Of a stretch of DNA of 64,000 nt, positions 24,600-36,769 are shown piece after piece; within the stretch, counting starts at the first letter, position 1; each line of letters begins with the position of its first letter. Where the stretch lies: NCBI GenBank assembly GCA_013399115.1, contig VXAA01000173.1, positions 446,474 to 510,473 of the forward strand, given 5' to 3'. The position numbers and the translations under genes are program-made. This stretch comes from Anseranas semipalmata (lineage: Eukaryota; Chordata; Aves; Anseriformes; Anseranatidae). The notes below the pieces were generated by a model that was not told the DNA's origin, made no database searches, and saw only the letters and a program-made list of their open reading frames with translations.

Positions 24600-24900
24600 A
24601 AAGCTTTCAGTCTGGCTTGTAAATTACATTTTTAAAATTCATCCTGTTTAAAATATTAATCCCACATGTTATTAATAACATGAGGAAGAAATATATATTT
24701 TAAGTGAGGGTTTTTATCATCTGACTATCACTTTAATTCACAGTTTGTCCCCTTCAAGAAGAAATCCATTTTCTGGACATCGTTATAAGACAAAAACTTA
24801 AATCGCACTTGCTGTTAAATTTTTCACCTGAGCCTGATTTTCTTTTAATATCCAATTTTTATAAAATAATAATGTGTCCAGCTTGGGGAAAAAGACAAGT
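24600..24900. promoter_or_regulatory. AT-rich block with 18-bp palindrome
   Basis: AT-rich, free of open frames and of repeats. Contains the perfect palindrome CATGTTATTAATAACATG at 24665-24682, whose core TTATTAATAA is a typical homeodomain dimer arrangement and shares the TGTTATT half-site with the inverted repeat at 17305-17324. Further TTTAATAT and ATTAAT cores surround it. Confidence 0.35.
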
Positions 24901-24970
24901 CTAACGTAGATTTTCCATACAATCTCATCCACCACCGCCTTCACTTTCAACCATGTGCTGTGAAGCCGGA

Positions 24971-24994
24971 AATCACAGAATCACAGAATCACAG
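24971..24994 (-). repeat. Isolated CR1 3'-terminal octamer run
   Basis: Three copies of AATCACAG (ATTCTGTG-type on the other strand), the octamer found at the 3' ends of CR1 LINEs in birds. The sequence to the right does not continue into a recognisable CR1 body, so this is either an extremely 5'-truncated minus-strand insertion or a chance microsatellite. Confidence 0.5.
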
Positions 24995-25652
24995 GAAAAG
25001 TTACCGGGGACTTTTGTCACCTCGGTGCAACTTCTGCCTCTGGCTTTGCAGCTTGGTGGAGCAATGCCACGGCATGGTGAGCGCTTCGCAGGGAGCTGCT
25101 TCCTCCAGCACCCCGCATTTGCCAAGCACAGCCTGGTGCTGAGCTGTGTAGCCGGGATGACATTCATCTCTGTCTCCCCAAGGTGCCGATGAGACACGTT
25201 GGAAATTCAGCTGAAGCATCAGGCCAGGGCAATGTTAAGCCGAAGAAATAAAAAATAATCGAGCAGCGCTTTCCCCTTGACTTATCTGCCTTGGCACAAT
25301 TCCGGTCCTGCTGTTCGGGAAGCATCTTCCATCTCCCCAGCTCTCCCGAGGGATGCTGCCAGCCCGGGCTGGCATTAATTTTCCTCTCCCCTCTTTCCAA
25401 TTTGCTCCCGAAGGTGCCGCCCTCCCTCCTGCGCCCCATTAGTTGCCGTTGTGGATAATGCACACGCTGCTGAACCCGCGGATATGTCCACACTCAATTT
25501 TGCCTGAGGAAAGGTGGGCCCCCGACACACAAATGAAACAATAATTTTTAATTAAACTCACGGCAACAGGGCTTTCATCGCTGGCATCAGGCGAGCAGAG
25601 CCCGGTGCTCGCAGGCTCCCTGCTGCCTGCAAATGCCGGTGTTTTGCTGCAC

Positions 25653-25671
25653 CGCTTTGCCAAGCAAAGCG
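25653..25671. other. 19-bp inverted repeat
   Basis: Perfect 8-bp arms CGCTTTGC (25653-25660) and GCAAAGCG (25664-25671) around CAA. No further pairing extends the stem. Its function is unknown and the symmetry could be chance. Confidence 0.4.
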
Positions 25672-26257
25672 TTATCAGGTCTCCTATAGCCCCATATATC
25701 TCCCTCTATACCTCCCTGCTGCCCTATGGGCAACGCTCAACTTTTGGGGCAGTTTCTTGGTGCACGCTGAGACTCAGGGAGCACAGCTTCGATGCCTGCA
25801 TGGCCACACCCTGCAACCCCCAAAAGCCTTCCTGTTGGGCTCCCAGTGAGATACAACAGATTTTGCAAGTGGTGAAAGCTCAGGAAAAAGCTAAAATATT
25901 TGCATGTGTAAGAGAAAATTTGGGAATGATAGCAGAACTGGCAACACCCCAGCATCAGGAGACTCCAGCTTTTAATTAAGTAAGTTCACAGCAAAATTGG
26001 CAGGGTCTTATCTGTAGCATGCACTTCCCCGCCGCTAACGCCTTGCAGCACCCCGTCCCGCTCCGTCGCTGCAAGCTGGATTGGAAAAGGAGCTGGATGT
26101 GGCAGTGGGGACACAGCACGAGGGACACCCAGCAGCTTTCCCAGTCCAGATGGGCTTGCTGCCTCTTATTTAGTGATAAAAGCTCAAAAGCAAGGCGGCT
26201 TGGGCTTTATTTCCCCCTCCTTAAAAATAAATAATAAATAAATCACATTCAAAGCTG

Positions 26258-26287
26258 TTTCTTTTTTCTTTCTTTCTTTCTTTTTTC
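26258..26287 (+). repeat. TTTC microsatellite
   Basis: TTTC-type tetranucleotide tract with longer T runs at both ends, ending in CCAG. The whole resembles a polypyrimidine tract before an AG, but no exon follows. Confidence 0.8.
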
Positions 26288-26417
26288 CAGCTGCCCCAAT
26301 TATCCCATTTGTTCAAAGCAAAATCTTGCAATTCGAGGCATTTTATTTATTCTGCCCAAGCCGTGTTTACAACGACGCATCGGAGCAGCGGGGTTGAGTT
26401 AAGCGGTGCTGGTGGTT

Positions 26418-26442
26418 GGGGCGGGGGTGGGGGCTTGTTGGG
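26418..26442 (+). other. G-quadruplex motif (+ strand)
   Basis: Guanine runs GGGG (26418-26421), GGGGG (26423-26427), GGGGG (26429-26433) and GGG (26440-26442), with loops of 1, 1 and 6 nt. Two single-nucleotide loops predict a stable parallel fold. An adenine run follows immediately. Confidence 0.7.
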
Positions 26443-27038
26443 AAAAAAAATTAAAAGGAGAAAATTAAAAAGAGCAATTTTAAAAACTCAGACATCAAAG
26501 GCATCATTTATATTTCAAATCATGGGGAAATAACTTTATAATGAGGAATCATAACGGGAAGCTGAAGACTCCGGCATTATTACAGCTCCAGCTTCAAAAC
26601 CCTCCCATTGTTCTAGTTGAGAGAGAAAAAAAAAAATCCTGAACAAGTCAGGAAATTAGAGGGACGAGGGAAAACTGGAATAAGCTATTAATCCTTAAAG
26701 GAGCAGCTCCGTGGTGGAAAGGGACCCTGCCAAAAACACAGGTGCTGCACTGGCCCCTGCCTTGCACATCCCACTCTAAGCATCCTTCTCCCCTCCGCTT
26801 TTGGGGCGGGGGGTTATGTGCTTTTATTTTCGGCATGGCCAACCCACAGCACAAGTGCTGTTGATGTCCCTGGGGTGCTGCTGAGCATCCCCCGCAGCAC
26901 CCAACCCCAAACTGGCTTTTTGGGGGGTTATAAGGAAGGGTTTTATCCCAGGGGCTTGGCCCTGCTCCTTGCAATTTGCTCAGAAAGGCGTGGTAAAAAG
27001 CACCTCTTGTTGCTCCACGCAGCCATGAGTAAAAGACA

Positions 27039-27105
27039 GGGGAGTGTTGTGAGGATTAATTAGTTAATGTCTGTAAAGCATGATATAGCTCGCCAAGTAT
27101 TACTA
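27039..27105 (+). mobile_element. MIR-like SINE fragment (3' part)
   Basis: The sequence GTTGTGAGGATTAATTAG followed by GTTAATGTCTGTAAAGCA matches the order and spacing of the 3' portion of the MIR consensus, a tRNA-derived SINE mobilised by L2-type LINEs and very old in amniotes. The 5' part with the tRNA-like head is missing. The match is by eye. Confidence 0.55.
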
Positions 27106-30100
27106 ATATTGTCCCATTCAAAAGAGAGCGCTCTGCTTATGATTAATTATTATTATTACAACCACTTTGGCAGCAGCGGGGAAAATAATCCAAGAGGTTT
27201 ATTTGGAAATGAAATGCCCAGTTTCCCCTCTGGAGCACTTGGGGAAAAAACACATCGTGCTATTTGCAACGCCCGAGGAAGCAGCTACGAGGAGATAAGG
27301 GCTTCTCGGCAAGAAGGGGCTGCAAAGACAGCAGCAGGAGGAGCAGAGCCCTGCTGATGCTCGTGCCTCTGCACTGAGTTGAGCATCACCCCGTGAAGCC
27401 AGCGCAGGGACCTCGAGCATCCCCCGAGCCCTCAAAAAGGCCAAGTCCCCAGCAAAAGGTTCAAACCAGTGCCAGGGCATGGAGAGACCGTGGCAGAGCA
27501 CAGCCAGAGCATATTTCTCCCAGCTCTTCCACCTATTGCCCACACTTAAGGGATTTGGGAACTCAGCCCCAATTTCACCTGATTCCTCTTGTTCTTTACA
27601 ATCATGCACCTAAACCCCTTCGACAAATCTCGGCTTTAATCTCCCCACACCCTGGTTCATCATCAGTTCAATTATTAACATCTCTAGTTACGATTAAACA
27701 CTTCTCTCCTCCCACCTTGCCAGCTGTCGGCTTCGAAAACGAGACAGAGCGATTCCAGAGATCCCGTCACCCGCACCTAGCACTGGCTGGGATTTCCATA
27801 GCCTTTGGGAGCAGGAAGCTGCCAGATCCCTGGATGGGGCTAAGGGTGGCTTCATCCCGTCCAGAATAAGTGCTGGTGTGGGCTGGAGGAGGGAGGGATT
27901 TGCTTTCTGCAGGTTTTGCTCTTTTTTGGTCGACTGTGATCATTTCCAAGGCATTTTTGCTGCTTGTTTGCAGGGAAGCAGCAAGTGAAGTGGAAACTTT
28001 GCTGTCCCTGTAAGGGCTGGGGTTCACCTGAGGAGCTCCAAAATGAGAGGGATACAGCTCTGTGCATTCCTCCATGGATGCTCATCTGCATTCAAAGCCA
28101 CCCCAAGCTTGCTATGGGACCCGTTCTTCCCGTGCCTCAGTTTCCCCCCAAAACATGGAGCTGGTGATGCTCAACCTGTAAAAAATGCCTCTGAAAAACA
28201 CGCCTCATCATTACCAAACTTTAGCAAAACTTTACTACGAATCTTCCCCTTCATTTCAGCTTTCAGCTGGCAGCGAGGACAGATCAACACTGCTCTGCCT
28301 GTGTGCATTCGAGTGCTTTTATTCCTCTATCAGAGCCACAAGCTCCAGTGAAATACTGAACGCTGCTTCTCCTTCTCCCCTTTGCACCAGCCTCTTCCAG
28401 GAAGGAGCGAATAGTTTGTCATGAACAAGCAGGCGGATACATTTTTGCCTGATTTGCGTCTGTGCATATATCCCGCAGCTGAGGGATGTGTTTGTTATGC
28501 AGAATTGCTTGTGCCACTCTCCTGGGAACAACATTTGGTTGGCAGATAAATCCTTACCTAGGCTGCTCCGTGTCAGCTCCGTACAGCAGTCGAGCATTAA
28601 TATGCTGCCCTACCGCTGGATGATTTATGTCACTAAGCAACACAGCATGAACTGCAATTTTTACAATCAAATATACAATTTACGCTACATTTTGGGGTGC
28701 ATATTTTGCCGGATGAGCTTAAAATCGCTTGCCGGCAGTGCTTGAGCCTCTAAGGAGTTGGGAAAGTCCCATCCAATGCTGCAGCCCCTGCTTGGGGGTG
28801 AGTTAAAAGTCATTCCTGCACCGGGCAAACATTTGAAGTCAATGAGCACCAATGTGGTACTGCTGCCAATGAAGGGGGAGGCTCCTTTTCCTGGGCTTTT
28901 CACCCCAAATCCTCCAAGTGCTTCTCATTTCACTGCCTCGCTTTCCCCCTTGCATCCCTGGGGCGCATCTCTAGGGATGCTCGGGGATGCTCTGGGATGC
29001 TCAGGGATGTTGGCTTCTCCAAGAGGAGCTGCTCAATGACACCATGCTCACAGCATTCCCGTGGGCATCGGGAGGATTTCCCCCCGCAGCCGATGGCAGG
29101 CGTGCGGTGGATCAACACTTACTGGAACGGCAGCTATGAATTTTTCATAGGAGCAAGGAAATTTGAGACCTGGTTTGGTTGTTTTATTAAACATACAAGC
29201 AGGCATCCTTCAGGGAAGACATTGCGGGCAATTACGGTGCTGTGATTGGCATGGTGGATAACAGAGCTGTACAGATGTTAATACCTAATTTGCTGCAGCG
29301 CTGCACCCCAGGGAGATCTAACTAGGAAAAGAGGCAATTTGTTTCGGTTCAAAACCCCGGGAGAAGTCCACCCTGGTGGAAAGAGGAGAAGAGTTTGGAT
29401 AACTCAATTAAGCATCACAGGCTTTAACCCAAAGGTGCAGCAAGGTCTCCAGACCCAGCAATGTGAGGCAGAGGGGCTGGGGAAGCCACCTGCGCTCCCA
29501 TTAGGGCCGTAGCCTAGTTTTTGTCTAAAAGGGACGTGCAGCAGTTTGGGCCTCAAATGCAGGCTGCTATTTCGTGTGAATCGGTAATGACAGTGCCTTT
29601 CCAATTACAGAAATTGCATTTTAATTTAAGGGAAGGATTACAGAGGCAGAAGATGAGAAAGAGCAATCTTGACCACTAATTAAAATTAAATACCTTTCCT
29701 ATGAAAAAACTTTGCCTTTATATAAAAAGCAAATGGTTACACTGTGTTCAGTGCAAATATTCCCAAATGACGGCATTGCACTGCAGAGCTAGGGGCTGCC
29801 ATGGCCACAAAAAGGTTTCTTTTAACCCAAAAGGCACAAGATCCCATTTGCGGCACCTAGAAAAGCAAAAAATCCCACCCCACAGAAGAAACCATGAGGT
29901 CAAAACCTGCCAGGAGCCAAATCTGGATTTGGTGCTGTAAATAAATTTTGGAGAGACACGGAGATGCAGAGTTTGATGTATGAGCGCTAAGAGCATCACT
30001 GCGGGATTCAGACTTATTTCCCAAATTCCTATAGCCTTGGAGAAAGCCCTGGAAAGGAGATTATGGTCAAGGAAGTGGGAGCAATGATGTCTATGATGCC

Positions 30101-31017
30101 TGATAGCATCCCACAAAACCGAGAGAAAAAAGGAGGAGGCACCCAAAGCCTGCAGCAATGCTGAGGCTTTCAGAAAGGCAGTCTGCATAAAGCTAAAGCC
30201 GCTGGGAACATATAATGGTCCATATATCCACCTCCCTGTCCGCAACGATGTGAAAATGGACTCCTGGCTGACTGTATATGAATGTATGACTACGCTCAGC
30301 AGCGTGTTCAGGGACCACGCGGTGTGCATAACAGCAATTCATTGCCATTTTCCCCTCTTACTCTCGCTAAAAGTTCGTGCTGGCATTTCTTACGGCTCAT
30401 TTCCAGCCCTCGAGTTTTCGCTTTAATCAACTTCAGGTGGGAAAAGTCCTGAGCTGAAGCACTGCTCAATCTTGGGGTCGAACTAATGTGAAAATTGGTG
30501 GGTTTTGCCTTAAATCCCTTGATCCTAGAGTTGTATGGGAGTCCCAGCTTTTATTAATAAGTAAGGTTGGTGGCTTTGGCAGGAATAAGCCTGGAAACAG
30601 GAACTGTAAAGGGCTTGGGGAGAAGAAGGTGAATAAAAACATCCTCCAAAGTAGTTAGAGATATTTATTACAATGGGGACTTCTTAAAAAAGCTTCGTGA
30701 TTCAAGAAGCCAGCCTGTGGACCATGCCCGATGTCTCCCAGACAGCTTGGACCACAGCTTATGCCACAAAAAGAGAAGTCCATGGGGAAGAGAGGATCTT
30801 CAGTGAAGCACCCCTCCCAGCATATAACTATCTATGGGGAACTGCATCCTTTCCTGGGGAGCCCTGGGAGTCCCCAGCACTGATTTTTGCTTCTCCAGGC
30901 CCAGTGAAGGAGCTCACCCTAATGAGCTCGACTTGTTCATGGCCCCAAACAAAGTTAAACCCTGGCCAGAAAATACGCCGTCCGACTCCAGAAAGGTGAA
31001 TTTGCTCCAAAAGGCAG
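27106..31017. other. Unique non-coding DNA
   Basis: No gene recognised. A 193-codon minus-strand frame (29748-30329) is hydrophobic and has no recognised family, and I reject it as a gene. About 28590-28750 is an AT-rich, regulatory-like stretch. A 10-bp repeat lies at 28971-29010. Confidence 0.55.
28971..29010 (+). repeat. Short 10-bp tandem repeat
   Basis: Four consecutive units of TCNGGGATGC, exactly 10 bp each. Its period is near one helical turn, but the array is too short to attach meaning. Confidence 0.8.
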
Positions 31018-31330
31018 TGACAAGCTGTCAGCTGCGTTGACAGCTGTCAATCTCATCCGTCATCAGGGATGTGCCACACTTGGAGAATTAACTCTGCCGG
31101 TATTTATCGCGTTCTCAGCTGAAGCCCAGTTCGCCTGAGAGCACAAATGCAGATTGCGATCACTCCATTGCCTGGGAGTCTTGCACAATTTGTTTCCCAT
31201 TATGGCTCTGCTGAAGTCTGAAGGCATCAGCACGGACTATTTTCCCTGCCGGGTGCTGACATGGCATATTGAGGAGTAATGAGGCTATTTTGGGATGTAG
31301 TTCCGGTAACCTCTGCTAATGCCATTCCCT
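31018..31330. promoter_or_regulatory. Candidate element with paired TALE-type palindromes
   Basis: Starts with two inverted-repeat sites: TGACA-AGC-TGTCA at 31018-31030 and the perfect palindrome TGACAGCTGTCA at 31038-31049. TGACAGCTGTCA is the known dimer site of TALE homeodomain proteins of the TGIF and PKNOX/MEIS families, and it contains an E-box CAGCTG. The following 280 bp lack repeats and simple sequence and have the mixed composition of other regulatory-like blocks. Binding and activity are inferred. Confidence 0.4.
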
Positions 31331-33699
31331 GTCAGAGACAGGTTTATCCCCGGTGTTCCCATGTCCAATGCTGAGACGCGAGAACTCAGATTGCAGCTGA
31401 TAGAAATCCTCTTATTTTTAAAATCCTTTATTTTTTACAACCTGCTTTTTATTCCTGCATACATCCTGCTTCACCTGGTTGGGAGGCTGCCCATGGGATG
31501 TGGATGCTGAACAAACCAAACACCCCCATCCTCCTCCCCTAAGCAGCACGAGCATCTCAGCATCTTCACCATGTGCTATCTGCCACACTTCAACTCCCAG
31601 GGTGACCAAATCCTGACCTAATTCCCGTTGTATCCTCCCACCTACATGGGTAGGATGTGCCTGTGCTCTCTCCTCCCAAATAATCTGGGGTTCCATCCCC
31701 TCTATCCATTGTGGCAGGGAGAGGATGTGGCTGCGTTGCTCACTTGCCCTCAGCCCCAGTGGGACGAGATTTGCAGCTGTGCTCTTCAAAGCTATATTGC
31801 TGAACAAAAATCTTTTTTCTTTTCCTTTCCTTTCCGTTTCTTTCCCTCTCTCTAAATTAGAGTCCCTGGAAAGAGATTTATCAGCACACGGACCCGGGCT
31901 TTTATTTATTTACTTTGCTATCGTTACCAAGCTGTTGGTCTCCTTTGTCTGCAAACCTGGTTACATTGCCGTGCGGGCAACACAGCCGTCAATCCACAGC
32001 CTAGAAAGTGCCGTTCAGTGGTGAAAAGCAGAGAAACAAAATAAACACCACCTTACTCTGCAGATTTGGGTCCCAAATCCTTCCCACCCCACTGGCAGCA
32101 TCTAAAGAATCAATATAAATAAATAAGGAAGTTATTTTATTCTTGGAGGCATGGGAAGCTTTGGGAGCTTTTGTAGACTGCTAAAATGCTGGAAATGCAA
32201 TTATTTGGTGAGTAATAATCCCAACACTGGTCCCTGGGGGACTTTGCTGCACCTTGCAGCTGGATGAGATGGACAAAACCAATATATGACATTTTGGGCA
32301 CCAGTGGTTAAATTAAGGTGCAAAAACCTGTATTCAGCCCCAAAGGAAAGGCTGGGCCCTCACCAAGATAACCTGATGGAGGCTTCAGATGAAGGCTACC
32401 TTTCCCTCTTCTTCTTCGCACATCCGGATGCTGCGACCTGCAGGGGCTCACCCGCAGCAGGCTGTGAGCCTCAGCACCTTGGGTAATGTTCCAACCACAC
32501 CAGCTGTTGCCTTCTCTCCAGGGAAAAATATATGCTGAAACCAAGATGTTTCACAGAAACTTTTTGTGAGCTTCATATGCTACCTGTCCACGGACACCTG
32601 CTTCCAGGTTTCCAGGACGTATTCCCATCTGGGATCAGAAACCTGCTGATTTTGTGATTTCTCCCTCAACACATGGAGCGGGGATGCTGCTGGATTCTAC
32701 CCTCTGCCACCAAGCACAAATGCAAAGCATGCGAATACTGGAAGAATAAATAAATGTCTCCTGTGTAAGGAGCTGGGCAAAAGGAGTTTTTGGACTTTGC
32801 ACCTGCAGACCTGCATCCTCAGCAAGCCTGTCTGTTATTTCTGTCACCCAGAGTGGAGACTTTAATAACTTGAGAGGACAAAAAGCCAGGCTTGTTGTGA
32901 GAGGCGTGCACAGAAAGACTGATGCTGTATCAATTAAGATAAGAGTGCGGTCTGTAGACAGCGCACAAAACCAAGGAAATGCGTTAACCTCTCATTTCCT
33001 TGCTTTTGAGGCATACGATATGTACTGCGGTGCCTAACCAGATGTGACACACAGTAGATTATGGCTGTTAATGAATGACCCAATTTTTATTTCTTTTTTC
33101 CTTCCTGGACATTAGTAGATCCTGAGATACTAGGATGTGGAACAAAATCTCTGCTGAAGGTTCCTCTCTGGTCAACTTCTTTCATTGCAGTTAACCTTTT
33201 GGTGGCAGCAAGTGTGCTTTTGTCACAGTTCAGTGTCAGGGAGGTTCCAGAATCTCACTTCACCCCCACTTCCAAGCACTGTCCCAGTGCCTTGTATGAT
33301 GCAGCTCTGGAAGGGAATTGCCTGGGGACTTGGTGGTAGAGACTTTGCCCTGCTCCTACCTACAGATTCGTAGGGCTGCCATAGCATGAATGCATCCTTC
33401 TCCTCCTTATGGGGAAAAGTGGAGGTGTTCATTGAATTCTGTTTTAACAACATAAAGAAATCTTGTTTAAATTGCAAAAGGCACCTGCCAGGATGGTTTT
33501 CTCCCCACTAACCCATTTGGGCTGATAGCAATGCCATGAGCTCAGCTGGGCCAAGTACAAAAGGGAACCTTCCAAAAGCAAATCAGAAATAACCCCCTGT
33601 CCTAAATTCAGCCCAAGACTTCCCCGATGCCACTCTGGTCTCTGACACAGTAAGGGAAAAGGATAGCCCATCTGTTAACCACTTATCTGTCCAGGAGTT
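31331..33699. other. Unique non-coding DNA
   Basis: No gene or interspersed repeat recognised. A pyrimidine tract of TTTCC type lies at 31810-31850. The stretches 31860-32040 and 32860-33110 are AT-rich with homeodomain-like cores (ATCAATTAAGATAAG near 32930) and might be regulatory. Confidence 0.5.
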
Positions 33700-34170
33700 C
33701 TCAGCTAAGAGCAGTGTGAAGTATTTAAATTATTCATGTCATTATTGCATATGATGAAATATCTCACCCGTTCAGTGTGCTCTCATTTTGCAGTTGGGAT
33801 TTAATTGGGAAAGAATGGGTTGAACGGCTGTCATGCACATTTGCAAACACTCTGGGCTGTGTACAGGAGTGTGTCAGTGCTGGGTCTGAGCCCCTTCTGG
33901 CCCAACACTGCTATAAATCTCCCCTGGAGTCAAAATCCCGACCCAAAAAGAGTGGAGAAAGTTTAATGCATAATTGAAATAAAATTTCTATTTCCTCTTT
34001 GGATTATCTTACAAAATTTTAATTTCACAGAAAAGTCATTACTTCATTTGTTTTGCTAATCCTTCAGATCAGCTCTGTACGGAGGATGATCTGGAACATT
34101 ATTAGAGTCCCTAATAAGATATCATTTCCTCCTCAAGCACAGTCAGTAAGGTCTGAACAAACACCATGAA
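33700..34170. promoter_or_regulatory. AT-rich block with POU-like site
   Basis: Contains ATGCATAATTGAA at 33966-33978, a sequence combining an octamer-type ATGCAT half with a TAATT homeodomain core, as favoured by POU-domain factors. The identical 13-mer recurs at 36897-36909. TTTAAATTATTCATG and other AT-rich cores lie nearby. Regulatory role is inferred. Confidence 0.3.
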
Positions 34171-35259
34171 GCTGCTCATTCAGATCTGCTTTGGACAGGC
34201 CGGTCTGGCAGCACCCTGAACTCACCTGTGTGTGTTCCTCTCTTGCTCCTCATGTGAATGGATGTTTGGTGCTGCCTCCCTGTGCCGGGATGGCTGCAGA
34301 GGAAGATGCATGTTGGGGTAACAACTGAGCCAAGAACCCCAAAATGCACCCATGAAAATCAGTCTGTTCGTGTGAGATGGTTCCCCAGGTGGAGATGCAA
34401 TAGGAGAGATGCGTTTTAGCTGCAAGAGGAGCTAACCCAAGACTACGAGAGAAGGTGGCTTGACCTCCATCCTAGAAGCGAATGGAGTTCTGTTCCCAGC
34501 CCTGGCTGAGCCTTGCATCTCTCTCCCTCTCCCAAACAACCACGTTGGAGGAAAAAGCTTCGTGTTTATTCCAGTGATCCCCGCTGGTGCCATGGGCATC
34601 TCCATCGTGGTGGGAATGACAGAGGGGACCTCTCCATCCACCCGATGTCCCCATACTCCTCCCTTCCCCAGCAAAGCCTAGCTTTGAAGGCGAGAAGATG
34701 GGGAAGGCATTGGCAAACCCTCAGGGCTGGGTGACAGCTCTGACAGCCTGAAGGGATGCGGGACCTTTTCTGCTCTGGGCTCAGGGACACTGAGCCAAGC
34801 TCTGCTCAGGGTTGTGTGGGACCACGGCTCCCACTAGTGGCTTGTCCCAAAAGCAATCACTTGCCAGGTGGCCTGACTGCTTCCCCTGAATTATGGGGGA
34901 CGCAGGTCTGCTTTCCTCTTCCCCAGAGCACACAGGGATGCTGTACATGGCTGCATCACCACAATAACACAAGAGCCTGTTCCACCATGCCAAAAATCTG
35001 CAAACTGCTCCAAGAGAAGGCATTTTTGTGCTGTGTTCCCTGCCAAAGCAATGCTCAAAACTGTGAGGACATGAGGTGGCCCTTACCTGCCTGGGAAGGA
35101 GGGAGCTGGGTGGGGAAGGATGTCCTGGAACTACTGGATTGACAGAGGGTTGAACGAACTGCCCCAGGGCAATGTTTGCTGTCTCTGGAAGGCTCTGTTT
35201 CCAAAGGTAACAAAACGTGAAATCATGGGGGAGATGCCTTTACTCCCCCCTAAAGCTGG
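34171..35259. other. Unique non-coding DNA
   Basis: No gene, repeat or notable regulatory pattern. Frames on both strands overlap (34432-34790), which is typical of chance. Confidence 0.55.
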
Positions 35260-35960
35260 CAGTAGGAGGCACGAGCAGAAAACTCGCAGCATTCCATTGA
35301 TCAGCTTCGGAATAGCTGCTCCTGCTTCGTACAGCGCACCTCGGAGCGTTTAGCCAACAGAATCCACCCAAATCCATCACTTCTTAGGTAATTACTGCTC
35401 CATTACGCTGAGTTTACAGTGATCTATTTGCAATCATGAAATGAATTATCCCTTACAAGAGAAAAAAAAGTTGTGGGGGGAGGTGGAAAAAGTGAATAAA
35501 ACCAGAAATAAAAATCAATTCGCAGCTCCATTAACACACAGCCGCAAGCCTGCTCGCCACAGTCCGTCTCGGGGATGCTGAACAGGGATATGAGTCTCAT
35601 GGGTGGCCGACAGCAAAACAAAAGAACGATTACAGAAGAGAATTAAAATCACCTTTTTAAGCAAAAGTTCTTGAGATGACTTCCTGCAAAGATTTAATAA
35701 GGTGAGTATTGACTGCCGATGCAATAATTGATTATTAAATCAGTATAAATACACGTACGGACAAAGCTGCAGTCCAATTTTCCCACTGTAATAAATATTT
35801 TTCTTGGCGTTTATTTAATACATGCCTGCCCACGTGAATTTAAATGATGTATCTTTAGAAGCCTTGATGCAAAACAGAGCCTGAGCAACACAGCCATCCA
35901 TCAGACACTAAGTTGCTGTTAATAACCTTCCCCTGGGGGAAATTGCAGGCAACTAGTTAC
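35260..35960. promoter_or_regulatory. AT-rich block with paired homeodomain site
   Basis: Contains TAATTGATTA at 35725-35734, the TAATNNATTA arrangement bound cooperatively by paired-class homeodomain dimers. Flanking AT-rich DNA has further TAAT cores, with GCAAAGATTT at about 35685. Candidate developmental enhancer; conservation is not testable here. Confidence 0.3.
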
Positions 35961-36769
35961 GTATTTAGTGATAGGGAGCCTCAACCTCCCCCTTTTTAAG
36001 GAGAACAGGTGATAAGGAGTGTGAGGAGAAGGCACAGAGCTGGGCATCCCCAGGGCATGCATGGAGGGAGGGGAAGCCCATGGCTGAGCCTGTCCCTGGG
36101 AGGGGAGCAAAGAGCATCCAAATGGCCCCAGCTCGCTCACGGCCCCTCATCAGTTCGCTCCAGCCCCAGAAGTACAGAGACTGCAAGCAAACAGCAGCCT
36201 GGGGGGGAAGAAGGATCAAAGGGTGATGGGGATAATAGAAAATGTAAATAATAATAATAAAAATGTTCTCCGTAAAAATCCTCCACAAGTATTTTAATGA
36301 ACAGAGGCACTGGGGGCTATGGCCTGGAAAAGATGTTTTCACATGGCATCACAGCCATGTTCCGGCTTTCCAAATTGGTTAAAACCACCTCTGCTCTCCA
36401 TTTGGTCTGTCCTTTCAAGATGTTTTTCTCTGCGTTCAGCCAAAGGCTGTGGAGGAGCAGAGGACACCTGAGAGCTGGCCACGGGATGCTTCGGAATGGG
36501 AAAAATAAACCTGCAGGAGGGGATTTCTCAAAGCCAGGAGTGGGGCAGCAGGGGGATGGAGGCAGCCAGTGTGGTGGCTTGCAAATGGGAAAAACCTGTC
36601 TTCAAGTGGGTCCAGTCCATCCCACCAAACAAAATAGCTTTCACACCGCTTTGCTAAAAAGCAGAGTGGTTTGACACCCAGAAATCCTATTCCCCACACG
36701 GGATGGGCTGCAGGGGGGATTTGCACAACATCGGCTCCTGAGATCTTTTCCATCGCTCATTCACATGCC
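35961..36769. other. Unique non-coding DNA
   Basis: No gene or repeat recognised apart from an AAT run at about 36247-36262. Confidence 0.55.

Larger units (their letters stand above)
24901..27038. other. Unique non-coding DNA with simple repeats
   Basis: No gene recognised. It holds the isolated CR1-type octamer run (24971-24994), a 19-bp inverted repeat (25653-25671), AAAT and TTTC microsatellites (26223-26242 and 26258-26287) and a G-quadruplex motif (26418-26442). Overlapping frames on both strands at 24953-25219 are mirror images of the same bases. Confidence 0.55.

Noticed and set aside
29748..30329. 193-codon minus-strand hydrophobic frame
   Set aside because: It has no recognisable family and no promoter or exon context. 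Hydrophobicity follows from the T-rich minus strand.
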